From the NCBI RefSeq assembly GCF_037975245.1, contig NC_092572.1, positions 21,504,489-21,564,488 of the forward strand: 60,000 nucleotides of DNA. Direction: 5' to 3'. Under the pieces are notes generated by a model that did not search any database, was not told where the DNA came from, and saw only the letters and a program-made list of their open reading frames with translations. Below are positions 1-12,817 of the stretch, one piece after another. Position numbers and translations under genes: made by a program. Each line of letters opens with the position of its first letter. Position 1 is the stretch's first letter. The DNA comes from Apostichopus japonicus (lineage: Eukaryota; Echinodermata; Holothuroidea; Aspidochirotida; Stichopodidae).

Positions 1-466
1 TGAGGATCCATTAGAAACGTGTTTGTTGTTTTTTTTGCGAGATAGTACACAATCATTGAAATTATTGTTGATATATCCCCAAATATGGGACTCCTTCGCA
101 GGCAGTTCTACTTTCAAAGCTTTCATAAAAAAGCCTATCATTAGACCCCAATGACGTCACCCAGCGTGATGTCACCACGGATTACATTTACTACGATAAC
201 ATATACACATAACATATGTACATGACATATAAACATAACGTATACACATAGCAGACACAACATAACTCAAACGGTTGACCACCAAAATTCATTACTAATA
301 GTCTATGTGTATAATATCGTCGATACCGCTTCTCAAACTTCGCTCTTCGAATGCATATTATGACGTGTGTAATGATGATGAACATGTATACGTCATGAAG
401 CATCCCGTAGAACAGTTTGGGACGTTTCAAAGGATTATTTACAGCGCAAGCTGGCAGTCAAATATC

Positions 467-1604
467 TTAAACGTAAAATTGAGCAGTCAAGTTTAAATGT
501 TCGTGTTTATTACTAACTAACCGATCCACACAGAGATTACAGTAATCACCAAGTGTTGTACCACCGTAAAAGCGTGGCCGTACTGGTAAATCTGATAAAT
601 CGTTATCATGTGCTATGATGATAACAGTAAGAACTGAGGATATGTGTAATCCCAGCAAATCCATTTATAGCCCGATCCAGTTTTTACTGCGGTACAAAAC
701 AATAAGATATACAGTATATACTGTGTTCCCCGTGTGTATCGTGTCAACGTACCGGTCTTATTAGGTTCATCAGGGAGTTGTCGAAGTGACATTGTCGAAG
801 CCACAGCCGAAGCATGATGTGCACTGACTACATCCGGAAAGATTCTCGAGTTATCATTAGACTTGTATCTTCTCATGGAAACCATGCTAACGATAATAAG
901 TAATGTATCAAAATATAATATAACTTAAAAAAAACTATAAATATAAATTATTGTTATGTAGTGAGTATACCGTGCATTTACAGTTGCAAAAATATTACAT
1001 GCTAACGCTGTATAACAAGGGTATATATATGGTAGTATATATGGTACTGGAGGTTAAGTCGTTAGACATGTTAGGGTGGCATGTTCCTTCCAGATCGATT
1101 GGGGGCCGGGGAAGCGGCCTACATATCAATCAAAGAGCGTTTCAAACATTCTTCACAAATAACATATTGATATTAGTCTCTTGGTGGTTGATTGATGGTT
1201 GACTGATATAGCCAGCAATACATATGTGCAACTGCGATATTCGTTTTCTGCAATAAGATGCGAATACGTATGGTTTTCATATCGGGCAGTCACTGCCCCT
1301 GTAAGTTGCCAATGATTGCTTAGTGTATATGCACTACTTATGGTGGCACAGGTGCGCTACTGTACACAAATATGACCGTATATATATATATAGATATAAT
1401 GTTAGATCATTACATTATTGATAAGACTGACCTTGCCAATGATACATTCAATGCAGTAGGAGATTTACATAATATAAACTCCTAGATTAAATTCCAGCTG
1501 ACATTTTATTAACTTTACCAAGTTTTGTCTGAGGAATGAAATAATGTTTTTGTTGTTCCCTAACCTTCTATAACGGTTTTTAAAATCCACAGAATTTTTG
1601 CTTC
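467..1604 (-). CDS. Gene A putative juxtamembrane/cytoplasmic exons
   Basis: Three candidate exons continue the frame: 1604-1565 (phase 1 to 2, basic, SKNSVDFKNRYR), 886-753 (phase 2 to 1, 44 codons, rich in S/R and ending LRQLPDEPNKT), and 591 onward (phase 1 start, LPVRPRFYGG then GDYCNL). The phase series 1-2, 2-1, 1 is the same as in genes B, C and D. YCNL fits a YxN SH2-docking pattern. The frame of the last exon stays open to a stop ending at 467, but a donor within it would carry the gene on leftward. No kinase motif is visible within the window. Confidence 0.45.
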
Positions 1605-4600
1605 CTGAAAGGAAAGAAAATGAAAATATTATAATGTCATAACAGAAATAATATTATTATCTACCGGCATTTTTTTGTAAACCAACCAATTACATGTGTT
1701 ACGAAATTGGGCTGTTTGCATATATGTATCAAGCAACATACTATATTCTCAAGATTAATGCAGCGACTGTTTAATGCTTTTGGCAGACTACTGCAAGTAC
1801 CTACATAATGTAATTTCTTGCAAGCTGATTAACTAGAAGATCTCATACTGATATTGTAACAGATGTTTCATGTCATAGTTAACAATGGCTTGTGATTATT
1901 TCTTTTGTGTGATTTGTGTTACTCTGTGATCGGGATGCATGGGATCCCACTTCAGGAAATTAAAAATGCTAAAATTCTGAGAAATTTTTAGGCTATAAAT
2001 GTGGTCTTCTTATTTTTATGTCAAAGCACAAGATTGTGTTTACATCAAAACAAATTAGTTTTTAACTGCTAATGTAAGGCTAGAAATGGGGTACAACCCC
2101 ACCCCACATCCCCTGGATCCGTGCCTGAATGGTTCCGTACCTGGTATGATAAATTGAAACAAACTTACGATAACGCATGACCATTACTGTAACTAGGCCA
2201 AACACTGCAAGGATCACAAGTGTCATCAATTGCAGTTTCCACGTAAACGGTCTCGATTCTTGCTCTTAAAGAAAACGTTATTTAAATGTTAATAAAAGAC
2301 AGTGTCATTGCATGTGTGCCACAGGTAACTTCTGATAAAGCTAACAGAAAGCAGGCTTTACCTTAACATGAATAAGTTCACAAATTTGAATTAGTCGATG
2401 GCTTCATAACCTATACCTCATATGCTGTTAGCTTTTAGAAGATAATTCTGATAAGCTGTAGACATTTCAACAACACTACATTCAGTCCAGACCGTATTTC
2501 TTCTAACACCATTTTTTGGGTGTAAAACAGACCTTTTACATAACGGGAGTTCACCAATTAATGTAGCTGATCTACTTAAAATGACACAATACATTAGTTC
2601 CTCAGATGCAACACAAAATGTCAATAGAAATACAAAAGCATTGTAAAGCTGCAAGCAACATGTAATACCACTTTGCCAAGGCTAAATTACGTTGAGTATC
2701 GTCTTAGTTGTTTATATCAAGTGCTATGAATATCTGTCAGTTTATGTGTTCAATTTATAATGGTTTAACATTAACTTTTAGAGGTGTTGTCGGGATTTGA
2801 TATCATTATTACTTTAGCTTCAATAGAGCATGAAAGAGATTTAGCATTTATTAGAAATTACTGTCTTGAGGAATCGCAATAGTTATAGAAACACTCCTAG
2901 CACTCCAAATGTCCATTTCGTCTTCTACTATGATATATTAAGACTCAAATTCTGCCTAAAGTAATCAATCAAAATGAAATAATCGAAACGAAGATTTGCT
3001 CATTAAATAGTATACTTCTTGGCCTATGTCTTAACCATAAACATTAATATGTTGTTAACGACAAGGTTCTATTAACACACTAACTTGGGTCATACCACAA
3101 CCATGTCGATGACAGAATGACTCGCTATGAAGGTTACACATCACGTCAACGGTGGTGTTTCCCTTCTTAGCCACCATCAATAAGTCATGTTTTTTTTGCC
3201 TATAGTGACGTGTAGGTTAGTAATTAACCCCACCATTCCCCAACTGACGTTGGCCTCTACCGCCTACCGTCGCACTCGCAGTACTCGCTATTTTTCACCA
3301 GCATGTTTATTAAGTTAGACGGTCAGTCGCCTCTGGTATTGCAACATAAACATTTTATATTTTATATGTTGTGTGTGACATAATTATGAGATATTTTGCA
3401 ACCACCGTTGAACCACATAATCATCATGTAGATTTGTTTCAATATACCTAAAACAATTCAACACCGATCAATCATCTTTTGCGAGTTTCTTTACCCAAAC
3501 TTGCCTAGACCGTCATAAAGCGATAAAATATGTTACCAACCATTGTGACACTTTATATTCAAGGAAATTACCGTGCAAATTTCACTTTGGATAACACTTT
3601 CATTTTCACGTTTATTAGCTAGTTTGAACGGTAAATCAAAGTTGAACATTCTTAAAAAGGTTTTCGGGCGTCACGTAAACATGACCACGCGCACTTCAGA
3701 GTTCCTTTAGACAATGAAACGTTCACAACAGTTGTTCCATTCCATTCTACATATTATGGCTGTATAATCTAAACCGGAATGTGGGAGTACAATGTAAATC
3801 AATGGTTATTCCGCAGCTAAATGGCCGAGTGGTTCCTACTTCCCTAATGGAGTAGTCAGGGAGTTGGTACGGGAGAGGAAGCTGCAGGGTGATATCTTTC
3901 ATAGATAGCATCTCAATATCTCGGATGTATCCTGGAGAGTTGAGATTAATCCCGTACAAGTGTACGTGATTATGATATTGTGATGTCCATGTTAATTGTC
4001 AGCAATGAAATGTTTTATGCTCTCTTGCCTGTGCATATACTGGAAAGAAATACAGGGGCAGACCCAAGAAGATATAAAAGAGGGTTGTGGCTGACTCTCC
4101 ATGTAGGGATTTCTAAGCCCCCTCCCAACTCCAAACGCCCCTTTCTGGATCTGCGCCTGTATTATCAGATTTCAGAAGATATAAGTATTATACTTACGTT
4201 GTACCGGCGATAAGATGGTTAGGTTAGAGGTTGCTGGTCGACCTATTCCATTATACGCTTTGCATCTGTATCGGCCCTCGTAGCCGTCCTTGATCTCGTC
4301 AAATGTGAACTTCCAAATTGCAGTGAATCTTGTCTTGCTTTCAGGAACAGTGGAACTGCGTAAAGTAGCCCATTCACCATAAATTTCCTTCTGTAGAGAC
4401 ATTTCCGCTAATGGATTGGAATAACTTTCACACTCAACGATGAAACTGCCATTTGATGTGAACATATCGGAAGGAGAGGTGAGCATTTTCACTGTCGTGT
4501 CAACTGTACGAAGTCAATGACATTTTATATATCATAAAATATATTAAGACTTAACTTAATCTGTAGATTTTCATCCAAAATCAGTGTGGTTACATTAAAA

Positions 4601-7600
4601 TGTAACTATCAAAGTTTGTCATCAACCAATTTAATTTTTGACACTCACAATATCTGAAAATATTGTCTTTCTTTTCACATCCAGGGGTGATATTGGAAAT
4701 GGATTTTATGTTCGTCTTGTTTCTTTATTGTAAAGGGCCACTTAGGTTTTGATTGTGGTGATATTTCTTACTAAATTATAAGAACAATGTTGTTGAGAAG
4801 GTTTGTTGGCAGGAAAACATCAGCTCTTTACATAAACTGTTTCGTTTTATTTGATTGCTTGTAACAAAGCTGATTTGTGAGAAGTTACAATGTCGGTTGC
4901 TTTGCAAAGGGATGCAACCACGTAAACATCTGGGAGAATTCACCCCAACAACCCCAGGAGCAATATTGGGGCTCATATCTCCCCAATCACAGCAAGAGAT
5001 TATTAAAACAAATCCTAAGACATATACAGTTGGAAATTCTTCAATACCTCTTTCAGGTTTGTAAAATATAGCAAAGTTGGCATTTTGCTCAGACTTACAC
5101 TAATAAACCTTACATAGTAATAATAAATCAAATTTTCGTACAACCCTCTGCAATGTCGCCTCATGATGTGGCGCGCTTCAGACCACCTTGACACTTCACA
5201 CTGAAGTGAATGAACAGCATCCATCAAATTAGTTCCACTGGCCAGTTATCGATTAGATAATAAGGTTAACTTTAAAAAAAGATCATTGCAAAGAATGCTA
5301 CTAGAAATATTGTAAACATGTGGTTCAGCTGATGATTACATAACGTTACTGTCTTAAGTTTACTATAAAGTATAACATTATCGAATGAAACTATTGAGCT
5401 GCATTATATGTAGTTCAATATCATAGGAACCCTTCGCAAGACTGAACGGTCTCTTGTACACCACACTTCACTTCCATACTCTAATGTTCATTGGGCTACA
5501 ATTGGAGATTTTGAACAGGGACTGTAAAGTGACTTATAAAACTCACATGTGATGTTCAACAGTACGGCATCGTAGACAACATTTCCAACACCGTTGCTCG
5601 CTTCGCATTTGTACAAGCCATAATGATTCCTTGTGATGTTAGCAAACCAGAAATGCCTATTTACTGTAAACTCTGACACGTTTGCTATTAAGGAACTATT
5701 CCATTCAGGTAAGTCTATCCTTCTCAATGGACTCTCTAATACAACGTTTGGTCTGGGATTACCTTCTCCTGTACATATAACCAATGCGTCTGTGAATTCC
5801 CGTAATATACAGGTGACCTTTGAACAAATGACACTATCGACAGAAGCAGTGACCGTCGGTTCATCTGTCGAGGAATGAAAAATAGACAGAAAAATATAGC
5901 TGTACATGTCATATCGTCTGTAGAAACATTTTGTCTGCTGACATATGAAACCATTCATCTTTAGTAACAGGTCCATTGCACACATAACGAGCAATATTGA
6001 CACATTATTGTTCTACTTAGGATGACACAACATAGAAGCCAAAACATCTACAAAGAGGAAATATGTCATTTTTAAATCAGCAAAGTTTTACCCTAATTAT
6101 TAAAATCATACTTATATAGCACGCTTCCCTTTTGCCAATGATGGGCGAACTTTTATTCCAGCTGAAATATGTTCTCCATATTTACAACTTGTCTTATGAT
6201 ACAAAACAACGATGGTAATTTTGGAATACTTTTCAAACTTTCTTGATTAAATTCTGTCCGCTGAGATGCTTACGATTGTTTCCACCTTTTAACGGACGCA
6301 TTTTGCATTGATCGATAAGCATCCACACAACGTAGTTTGTAACTTACAGAAAACATTCAAAGAAGATGAAACCGAGAGATGCAATCCATTTTGAACTTCA
6401 CAAATGAGTGATTTGTCGTTGTAAACCCGATGACTAGTCAGATCTACCACATCACAATATTTATAATCCGAGATTTTCTGGACAGAAGCATTTTGCTTAA
6501 TATCATTCAAAATGCTTGTATCAACCTTCCACTTCATCAGAGGTTCCATGGTAGATTCCACACAACATAATGCGTGTATGGCATCTCCTTCGACTGTGTC
6601 ACTGCTCACATTGAACAAATCAGGCTGCCCTGTAAGTAAAATATAATAAAATATATAATCCAGTTTGTTAAAACGTTTGTGCAAATATAATGTCTTACCT
6701 CAAATTGTCAGTATTGCTCTAATGATATGTTACTGTAAAATATAATAAAATATATAATCCAGTTTGTTAAAACGTTTGTGCAAATATAATGTCTTACCTC
6801 AAATTGTCAGTATTGCTCTAATGATGTGTTACTGCATTTAATTTGCATATTCGTAAAATTAAATACGGGAAGCTATGATTCGGATTAGGGTAGTTAGTTA
6901 TTAAATTATTTATTTATTTTTTGAAATGTTACCTTGCACTTGAAGCCGGATCATCCCTTCTTCGGCATTTCCAGTATAATAGTACGTAGTGTGGGAGTAA
7001 ACTCCATTATTCTCTAGTGACGCATTTGAAATCTTCAATATAAGTGCCGATTTCTCTTTCAATTCTGCATAAAATTTTCCATTAGTTGCCTTAAAATGAT
7101 TTGTTCTATCGATCCTTAGAAGTTGGACGTCATCTTTTTCAAAGACCGCAAAGCTAACCTGGCGTGTAGTACTCATAGGCCATTCGATTTCAGTGTCACC
7201 ATTAATCAAGACAGTATGCACCGATAATCCTGTATGATGATAAATTAAACTACCATCGTAATTAAATCAAAGAGTTTGTTTCATAACTATATCTTAAAAA
7301 CTAGTTTCAATGGATTAGGGATGTATTCCGTACAAGATATCTTGAGAATATGCCAAGTGTATATGACAAGTCTACTAAGAACTTTAATTTGGGACATTCT
7401 TTTAATCTTCCAAATAATCTTTAGATATACTTTTAGGCAAATAAGCAGTTGGAGAAACCAATGCTGTCATCATACCTTAGTTAATATACTTCACAATCCT
7501 CTATTATCTACCAATTTTTAATATGAGACATATCGAAATCATAGCACTTTTCAAAATTTCGACATTTATTGAAAAATGTAATTGTTTAATGAGCTAATTT

Positions 7601-9018
7601 ATCGCCAGAGAAAGTTGAATTATTCAAATGATGATCTTGAATCATTGCTAGTATACTTATAAGACATGAAAAATCCAAGCATCTATGCGAGAGCTTTGCT
7701 ACTAATAAATTTCCTTAACTATTAAACACTTTGCGTTACCCTTTAATACTAAAATGAAATTTTTAATGTAACATTACAAAACCATGAATCATTAAAGTAA
7801 CTTACTGGTATTTCACATGCATTCTTTGACTATTATTTTGTTCACTTTCGTCTTCGACAGATAAGATATTTTCGAGTGTTTTCTCCGTGACGTAATCAAA
7901 ATATGACTTAACTAGCATTGTTTTACACATTAAACATATGAAGGTAAACAAATGGTAAACTTAGACATTCCAATTGTTGAAGACATTGCACAGAGACAGA
8001 GTGGCATTCCCCTAAAACCCTAGTCTTCAAAGCGGGAATCCTAACTTTTTGGGTCGCTATTTTTTTTTTTTTAGAATTTCGAAAGAATTGTTTCGGTGAA
8101 AAGAAAAGGGAAAGGTCTTATGCAAGAATTGAAAATAGTATAAAGTAGCACATATTTCAAAAGTGGAAGAGTATAAAAACATTTTGTAACTAGGACCCTG
8201 AATCATATGAACATTTCTCAAAGGAAAAGAGGTATCTTCTACCCCTGGAACCCTTCTTAAGTTTTAGGGTCAATACGGAAATGTTATTTGTATACACGGG
8301 CCAAATACAACATCTAGGCCAAGGTTTTTCATAAATCTAAACAATCACCTTTATTTTCTTTCACTTTGTTCATCCCACGCACCGTAATAATATAGGTGAG
8401 TGTGTTTCTCCTTTATGACGATATCAGGGCATTAAATGGTGCTCAGAATATTATATTTAAAAACGTGAATTGCAGTTTGTTTCTTGTTGTTGTTGTTCTG
8501 TTTTGTGTTGATTGTACACAAATACGTGATAAACTCAAGTTTGAAGATTAAATAACATTAACAAGTTGTAAACCTTTGTAATACTGCAACATATAGATGC
8601 AATGTTATATTGTGAAATACTTGTCTACTTCCCTTTATCTCTTAATGTCAATGATATGGCCTACTACTACGAAGGATAAAAACAATAATGTTGATGATTT
8701 ATAAAGCACAGACAAATCCACCGATAAGGCGCATCACAAAATTATAAAGTGCCCTGCCCAAGCACACAACGTAACGAGCTGGCCAGGACTCGAACCGGCA
8801 AACCTTACATCACAAGTCCAAGTCCACTTGACCACAACGCTCCCAGAAGACAAGTTAACACATTAACAAAAATGTTTCGTTCATTTAATTAAAACTTGTC
8901 GTATTTCTATTGTTTTAAAATAAAAAGCCCTAACAGAATTGAAATAGAAACACTTACCTAACCCTGTGTTCGCTAGAGCACAACACAAGCTTATTAGGAC
9001 AAACCTTCTCATCGCCAT
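467..9018 (-). CDS. Gene A: four-Ig transmembrane receptor, RTK-like juxtamembrane region (3' end uncertain, probably continues off the left edge)
   Basis: Multi-exon gene rebuilt from GT/AG borders and phases. Exons on the minus strand: 9018-8958 signal peptide (starts MAMRRFVLISLCCAL), 7229-6933 Ig1, 6629-6348 Ig2, 5864-5547 Ig3, 4491-4198 Ig4, 2264-2169 membrane helix, then less certain 1604-1565, 886-753 and 591 onward. All Ig exons are phase 1-1, as is usual for IgSF receptors. Ig3 and Ig4 are I-set-like (VICTGEGNPRP...YKCEASNG; VECESYSNP...YRCKAYNG). The exon order, number and phases match the ectodomain of gene B on the other strand, although the sequences are diverged. The juxtamembrane phases (1-2, 2-1, then 1) also match genes B and C, which suggests the kinase-like exons lie beyond position 1. 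Alternatively the last exon reads through to a stop at 467, giving a short-tailed receptor. The ectodomain is well supported; the cytoplasmic part is moderate. Confidence 0.75.
2169..2264 (-). CDS. Gene A membrane-spanning exon
   Basis: A 96-base phase 1-1 exon, exactly the length of the gene B membrane exon. It encodes a short stalk (QQESRPFTWKLQ), then the hydrophobic helix MTLVILAVFGLVTVMVM and a stop-transfer RY, followed by GTAAGTT. Phase and size agreement with gene B supports this exon although it is too short to be seen as an isolated reading frame. Confidence 0.7.
4053..4159. mobile_element. Small MITE-like inverted-repeat element in gene A intron
   Basis: About 107 bases bounded by CAGGGGCAGACCCAAGAA and the imperfect inverted TTCTGGATCTGCGCCTG. 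This is the same CAGGGG-type terminus seen in the element at 48418. It begins about 40 bases beyond the donor of the Ig4 exon. Confidence 0.45.
4198..4491 (-). CDS. Gene A exon 5, membrane-proximal Ig domain 4
   Basis: A 294-base phase 1-1 exon with a CGACAG acceptor and GTAAGTA donor. It contains FIVECESYSNPLAEMSLQK and, later, GYEGRYRCKAYNGIGRPA, a complete B-F cysteine pair. The gene B counterpart at 38281-38589 shares the pattern (SILCRSTSNPVPEIKIQK; VGSYRCLVGNQIGDPAW), the clearest similarity between the two ectodomains. Confidence 0.8.
5547..5864 (-). CDS. Gene A exon 4, Ig domain 3 (I-set-like)
   Basis: A 318-base phase 1-1 exon with a CGACAG acceptor and GTGAGT donor. It encodes a typical I-set-like module with VICTGEGNPRP in strands B/C and HYGLYKCEASNGVG in strands F/G. 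There are several N-glycosylation sequons (NSS, NVS, NIT). It corresponds to gene B exon 36997-37320 in position, phase and donor context (ITC/E junction). Confidence 0.8.
6348..6629 (-). CDS. Gene A exon 3, Ig domain 2
   Basis: A 282-base phase 1-1 exon with a TTACAG acceptor and GTAAGTT donor. It contains HALCCVEST and, about 55 residues later, SLICEVQNG, a plausible B/F strand cysteine pair, plus a W (MKWKVD) in the C strand. The gene B counterpart (35688-35987) has the same landmarks: AECCVDSS, VTWLLQD and LTCWISN. The acceptor lies inside the first copy of a 99-base tandem duplication that begins in the upstream intron. Confidence 0.75.
6636..6833 (+). repeat. 99-base tandem duplication next to a gene A Ig exon
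   Basis: Two adjacent, nearly identical copies start GTAAAATATAATAAAATATA at 6636 and 6735. The first copy abuts the acceptor of the Ig2 exon (minus strand), so its polypyrimidine/branch region has been duplicated upstream. The copies differ at about one position, implying recent origin. Confidence 0.9.
6933..7229 (-). CDS. Gene A exon 2, cysteine-less N-terminal Ig-like domain
   Basis: A 297-base phase 1-1 exon, bordered by ATACAG and GTAACA, encodes about 99 residues. It has a strand B/C core ending in IEWP and a late LKISNASLENNGVYS segment, the equivalent of the usual D-x-G-x-Y-x-C in strand F. No cysteine is present, so the canonical intradomain disulfide is absent. The corresponding exon of gene B (33533-33847) has the same layout, with IEWLLD and SFSDTGHYSCY and only one cysteine. 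It is read as a V-like or degenerate Ig domain. Confidence 0.75.
8687..8852 (-). mobile_element. tRNA-derived SINE
   Basis: Read on the minus strand, this has an RNA polymerase III A-box-like TGGTCAAGTGG (8834-8824) and a perfect B box GGTTCGAGTCC (8796-8786) about 28 bases apart, followed by a non-tRNA body (GCTTGGGCAGGGCACTTTAT) seen in invertebrate SINEs. It lies in the first intron of gene A. It does not fold as a normal tRNA, so it is called a SINE rather than a tRNA gene. Confidence 0.65.
8958..9018 (-). CDS. Gene A exon 1, signal peptide
   Basis: A 61-base first coding exon begins with two in-frame ATGs (9018 and 9012). It encodes a short basic n-region (MAMRR), a hydrophobic core (FVLISLCCALA) and a small-residue cleavage region (NTGLG), followed by a clean GTAAGTG donor. 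It ends in phase 1, matching the phase-1 acceptor of the Ig1 exon at 7229. The first ATG is the assumed start. Secretory targeting follows from the peptide shape; no promoter motif was identified upstream. Confidence 0.75.
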
Positions 9019-12000
9019 GTTTGCTGTTGTTTCTTTTTCACGTTAACCCTGTCCATTCTGTGTACTCGAGTATTTTATATTGATTCTGCTAATCATGCGA
9101 TGAAAGTAAGCAATTAATTATTAAAGATACAGGCATCGAGTTTTATAGATCACTCATGAAAATGAATGAGTTTTTAAGTGTGATAAGACACGTTTCAGTA
9201 AAGTTTAAGTACTATGTGAAAGACATAAAGTTACCAAAGGTTTATAAATTAGGTTGACTTTCTTTGTTTTCTTCCAAAGTAAAAGCACTTTAATTTTTTT
9301 AAGTACTTTGAATTGTTTCAATGACGTTGTATAAGATAAGAGTTACTTTATGTATAAATTTCATTCTTTATAGTTTCGTTATTAAATATATGTTCAACAA
9401 TTTCGTCGTTCTTATAGGGAGTATATCAAATATTGTGTCGAATTTGTCAATGTGTAATTATGGGAGCACAGCAGGTGGGGGAATGTCCTCGTAAGCATTA
9501 TAGAAGCAGGATGTACTCTAAAGTCGTTTATCTGTTTGCTTTTACGTTCATGGGTATAAATATCATGCTAAATTTGCCCAGGTGTGTGGCCAATTTGACA
9601 TCGACATTGGTACGACTTTTGATTTTCACGACAGTGTCTGACATCCACTCCTCTACCCTCAACCCCACCCCACCCGAATGTCCGCCCCTTACTACCACAG
9701 CAACGGACGGACGAGTGAATTAAACAGTTTGCTACTTGTTGGTAATTGTACATCAAAATAGTCGTTGCAAGTATTGAACATAACCAAGAACATATTTTAA
9801 TCTAACGGATTTATAACCAATCCAGTTGATTCCTGATAACACCCTGCATGGCATAGCCAATGTTCAGGCTGACACAGCAACTAATGCACATATCCCACAA
9901 CCGTACATCAATAATTACTACTTTGTTTTCGTCACACTATAACAACTGCAAAGCATTTTATTAGTTCCAAACTAAGACGAGAGAGAATTGGGCGAGTGGA
10001 CAAGGGGTCTATGAAGATGAGCCAAGCCTACAAGATAAAGTATTAAGGTACTGTACCGTTTGACTCCAGTGCACACCTCTTTTTAAATTACGCCAATTCG
10101 TCATGCTGAGAACGAAGAAAGACCATTTCCGAGTACATCATGTTCAGGGACGTCATGTTAGAATCGCGTGTTAATGAACTGTCACTTAATGGTTGGTACA
10201 TCAACTACTGTTCATGTCCCACAGTCGTGCATGATTATTACTACTTTGTGTTCGTACACCGTAACATGTGTTACATGAAATGAACTACGTAGTTACTGTA
10301 ACAGCTATGAGGGTGAGCGCTAACCACAGTACCCTAACAGTTTCATCGAAGCTTTCATACGAGTGTACCATACAGCGTGGTCCATTCCAGGAATAATATA
10401 GTCCAACATCGAGAAAGTCAACAAGAACAGACCATTACGGTAACATTCGAATAAAGCTTCTCTTCCTTGAATAATAACGATAGTTAGAAGATATGAATTA
10501 AGCGCCTTTCAGTTAGAAATTCATTTCAAATCAAGAAATCGATATAGTATCAGAAATGTTAAGAAATAATCGTTTTGAACATTCGTATGATGATATAAGG
10601 GAAATTTGCGATAGTGAGAGCATTAAATGTTATTTCAAAAGAGAGCGTTGATAAATTACAACAAATCATCTCTCCTCCCTTTAAGTCCTACCTATGACAA
10701 TACTCCTGCTTTGTTCAAGAATTGTGGCATAGTCATCACCTATGGCCCTGTTAAATCATGATGTATAAATTTCACAAATCAAAAAGCTGATCTTAACAGT
10801 CTCAATTATCTACCAAAACTTTCTCGTCTCAAAAATACGCTTAAGCAGTGGTGCACTCGTGACCCCACTCCTATTGGCAGAAGTTCTGATTAAAAGTTTT
10901 GCAATCTTTCAATTAGTTTTTCTCTTCTCTGTTCTACCAAAACCATCAGAGTATTTTATGAATGACTTAAATAACAATCTATTAAGTTTTATATGGGATG
11001 GGAAACCAGATAAATTATGCGGACGGTTCTCCGCCATCCGTACAAAGAGGGGGAAATTTAACATTATTAATGTTCGCCTGTCCTTATATGCAATGAAATT
11101 CGCTTAGGTAAAAATATATTTAAGTGATATCGATACTGCATGAACAGTCTTTTCAATTTGTCATTGAAACGTTACGGAGGTACTTATCGTTTCGTTCTAA
11201 CTTGAAGGGTACTGATTTGGTCTTTTTTTTCTCGCTGGAGTAAGCTTTCAGCTTCAGTGCCTTCTGCTTATTTTCAAAATCATTTGAAACAACAGCTCGA
11301 TTCATATTGATAACGCTACTGTCGTTAATGGAGTGTTTTACTCTGCTGGTATCAAATATGAAGGATATCTAGTTAATGATAATGGTAATATTTGGCTTTT
11401 GCTAATATTGTTTTTATCGTGTTCGGGTTACGAAAATATGTTAATACCAGATTAGATACTTACATTTATTCTTGGTACAAATCAGCTGCTTTTTAAGAAA
11501 AAAGGACACAAGTTCCTTTATGTACATTCTGTAAGTTAGAAGATGAAGATATCCCTTCTTTTGGCACTGTGATAGGGTTATGAAGTTCCGGAATGCTATT
11601 TCTTGTTGTTTTCCTCAACACCGAATAACTTTGAAAATTATCTCTTTTGGATTTATTGGACAAACCTATGAAACAGTATAATTTTTTTCTTACTTCATGC
11701 TAAATATTTCATTAACAAATGTAAAATGCAGGAAATAAATCCCAGCCGCGCTCATTTTGAAAGCACTGTGGATTTTATCCTTAGTATTGAGAAACACATT
11801 GCACTTAGAACACAGTTTCCATACGTACAATTAATATAAAGATATTGCAGGTCTAAATGATAGTATATAACAATCTATCGTTATGTATATTCGTTTATCA
11901 TTCTCTATTTACATTTTTAAAACTGTTTCTGTTACGTTTACATGTATATATGCTTAATGAAAAGACTGAAAATAACTGAAGCCCCCTCTCCCCCCAAAAA

Positions 12001-12365
12001 AGAGCGTTGATGTCGATCTCGCTGAATTTGTTCAATGGCTTAGTTTTACCCTTCATGTCATTTTATCAATGGTTTGTTTCTCCCTATTGAACGCTTCGAT
12101 GGAGATGAAGAATGCCCCCTCACCTCACCAGCATTGCAAAAGCTACTGGTTCTCAACTAATCAGTGTTTATTCTAGATCAGTCCAGAGAGTCTCTTGCAA
12201 TATGTCCATCGATATTGTGGTTACGACTTACGTACCATTTGTATCCTTAATTCGACTTCTCTTGTACGTCTTCGTTTTTTTACCATTGAAGTTTTCATCA
12301 TATTCAAGTCTTCATCATGTTTCGCCCATGAACACTGAATTTATTTTTAAACCGGTTGTCAATCA
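9019..12365. other. Intergenic region between divergent genes A and C
   Basis: No gene recognised. It contains the 5' flank of gene A, a decayed LINE tail at 10795-11840, and the 5' flank of gene C, whose duplicated part starts at about 12366. Short frames at 9433-9723 and 12112-12369 show no recognisable protein features. Confidence 0.6.
10795..11840 (+). mobile_element. Decayed L1/Tx1-like LINE reverse-transcriptase tail
   Basis: Fragments in shifting frames match the C-terminal part of L1/Tx1-type polyproteins: LSRLKNTLKQWCTRD, then SFAIFQLVFLFSVLPKPSEY, FIWDGKPDKL and NIINVRLSLYAMKFA; later CKLEDEDIPSF and the terminal LLHAKYFINKCKMQ...HIALRTQFPY. Several stops and frameshifts show it is dead. 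It lies in the 3.8 kb between the divergent genes A and C. Confidence 0.7.
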
Positions 12366-12817
12366 TTAACTTTCGTATAACCCCAAGCATCCCTGAAGGA
12401 CCTGGTAACAGAGTGTATATGCCCAATACGTAGTGTATATGAACAACACATAGTGCGAGTTGCGTTGCTGAACGGAAAGTAATACTACCTTCAGCTACTG
12501 CACCTTTAGCTTCTACTGAAATGAAACTCTAAAGTTATACTTTCGATTATGTGATCCTGCACTTGGAACAATTATCAAGTATATTTAAAGCCATATCAGC
12601 CAGTACTTATAGTAGTTCAATGTTCTTTTAATGGCTTTGCAGTTAGGCTTAAAAAATTAATGTCTTAAACCTATATAAACTTACGCAAACAGATATCCGC
12701 AGTATAGTATGAAGTTAGAAACACAAATCGCAGAGCCTGCAAATAATAGAGCAATAGCAACAAACACAGAGCGTTTATGAAAAATTAAGCCACAAGTAAG
12801 CTAACATCTCTCATAGG

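Noticed and set aside
2418-2654. Minus-strand 78-codon frame with a signal-like start, between the Ig4 and membrane exons of gene A
   Set aside because: It opens after a possible acceptor, but only in phase 0, while the neighbouring exons need phase 1. In phase 1 it stops early. No Ig or other motif was seen.
8687-8852. Possible tRNA gene (good A and B boxes)
   Set aside because: The flanks do not pair into an acceptor stem and a non-tRNA body follows, so it is called a SINE.
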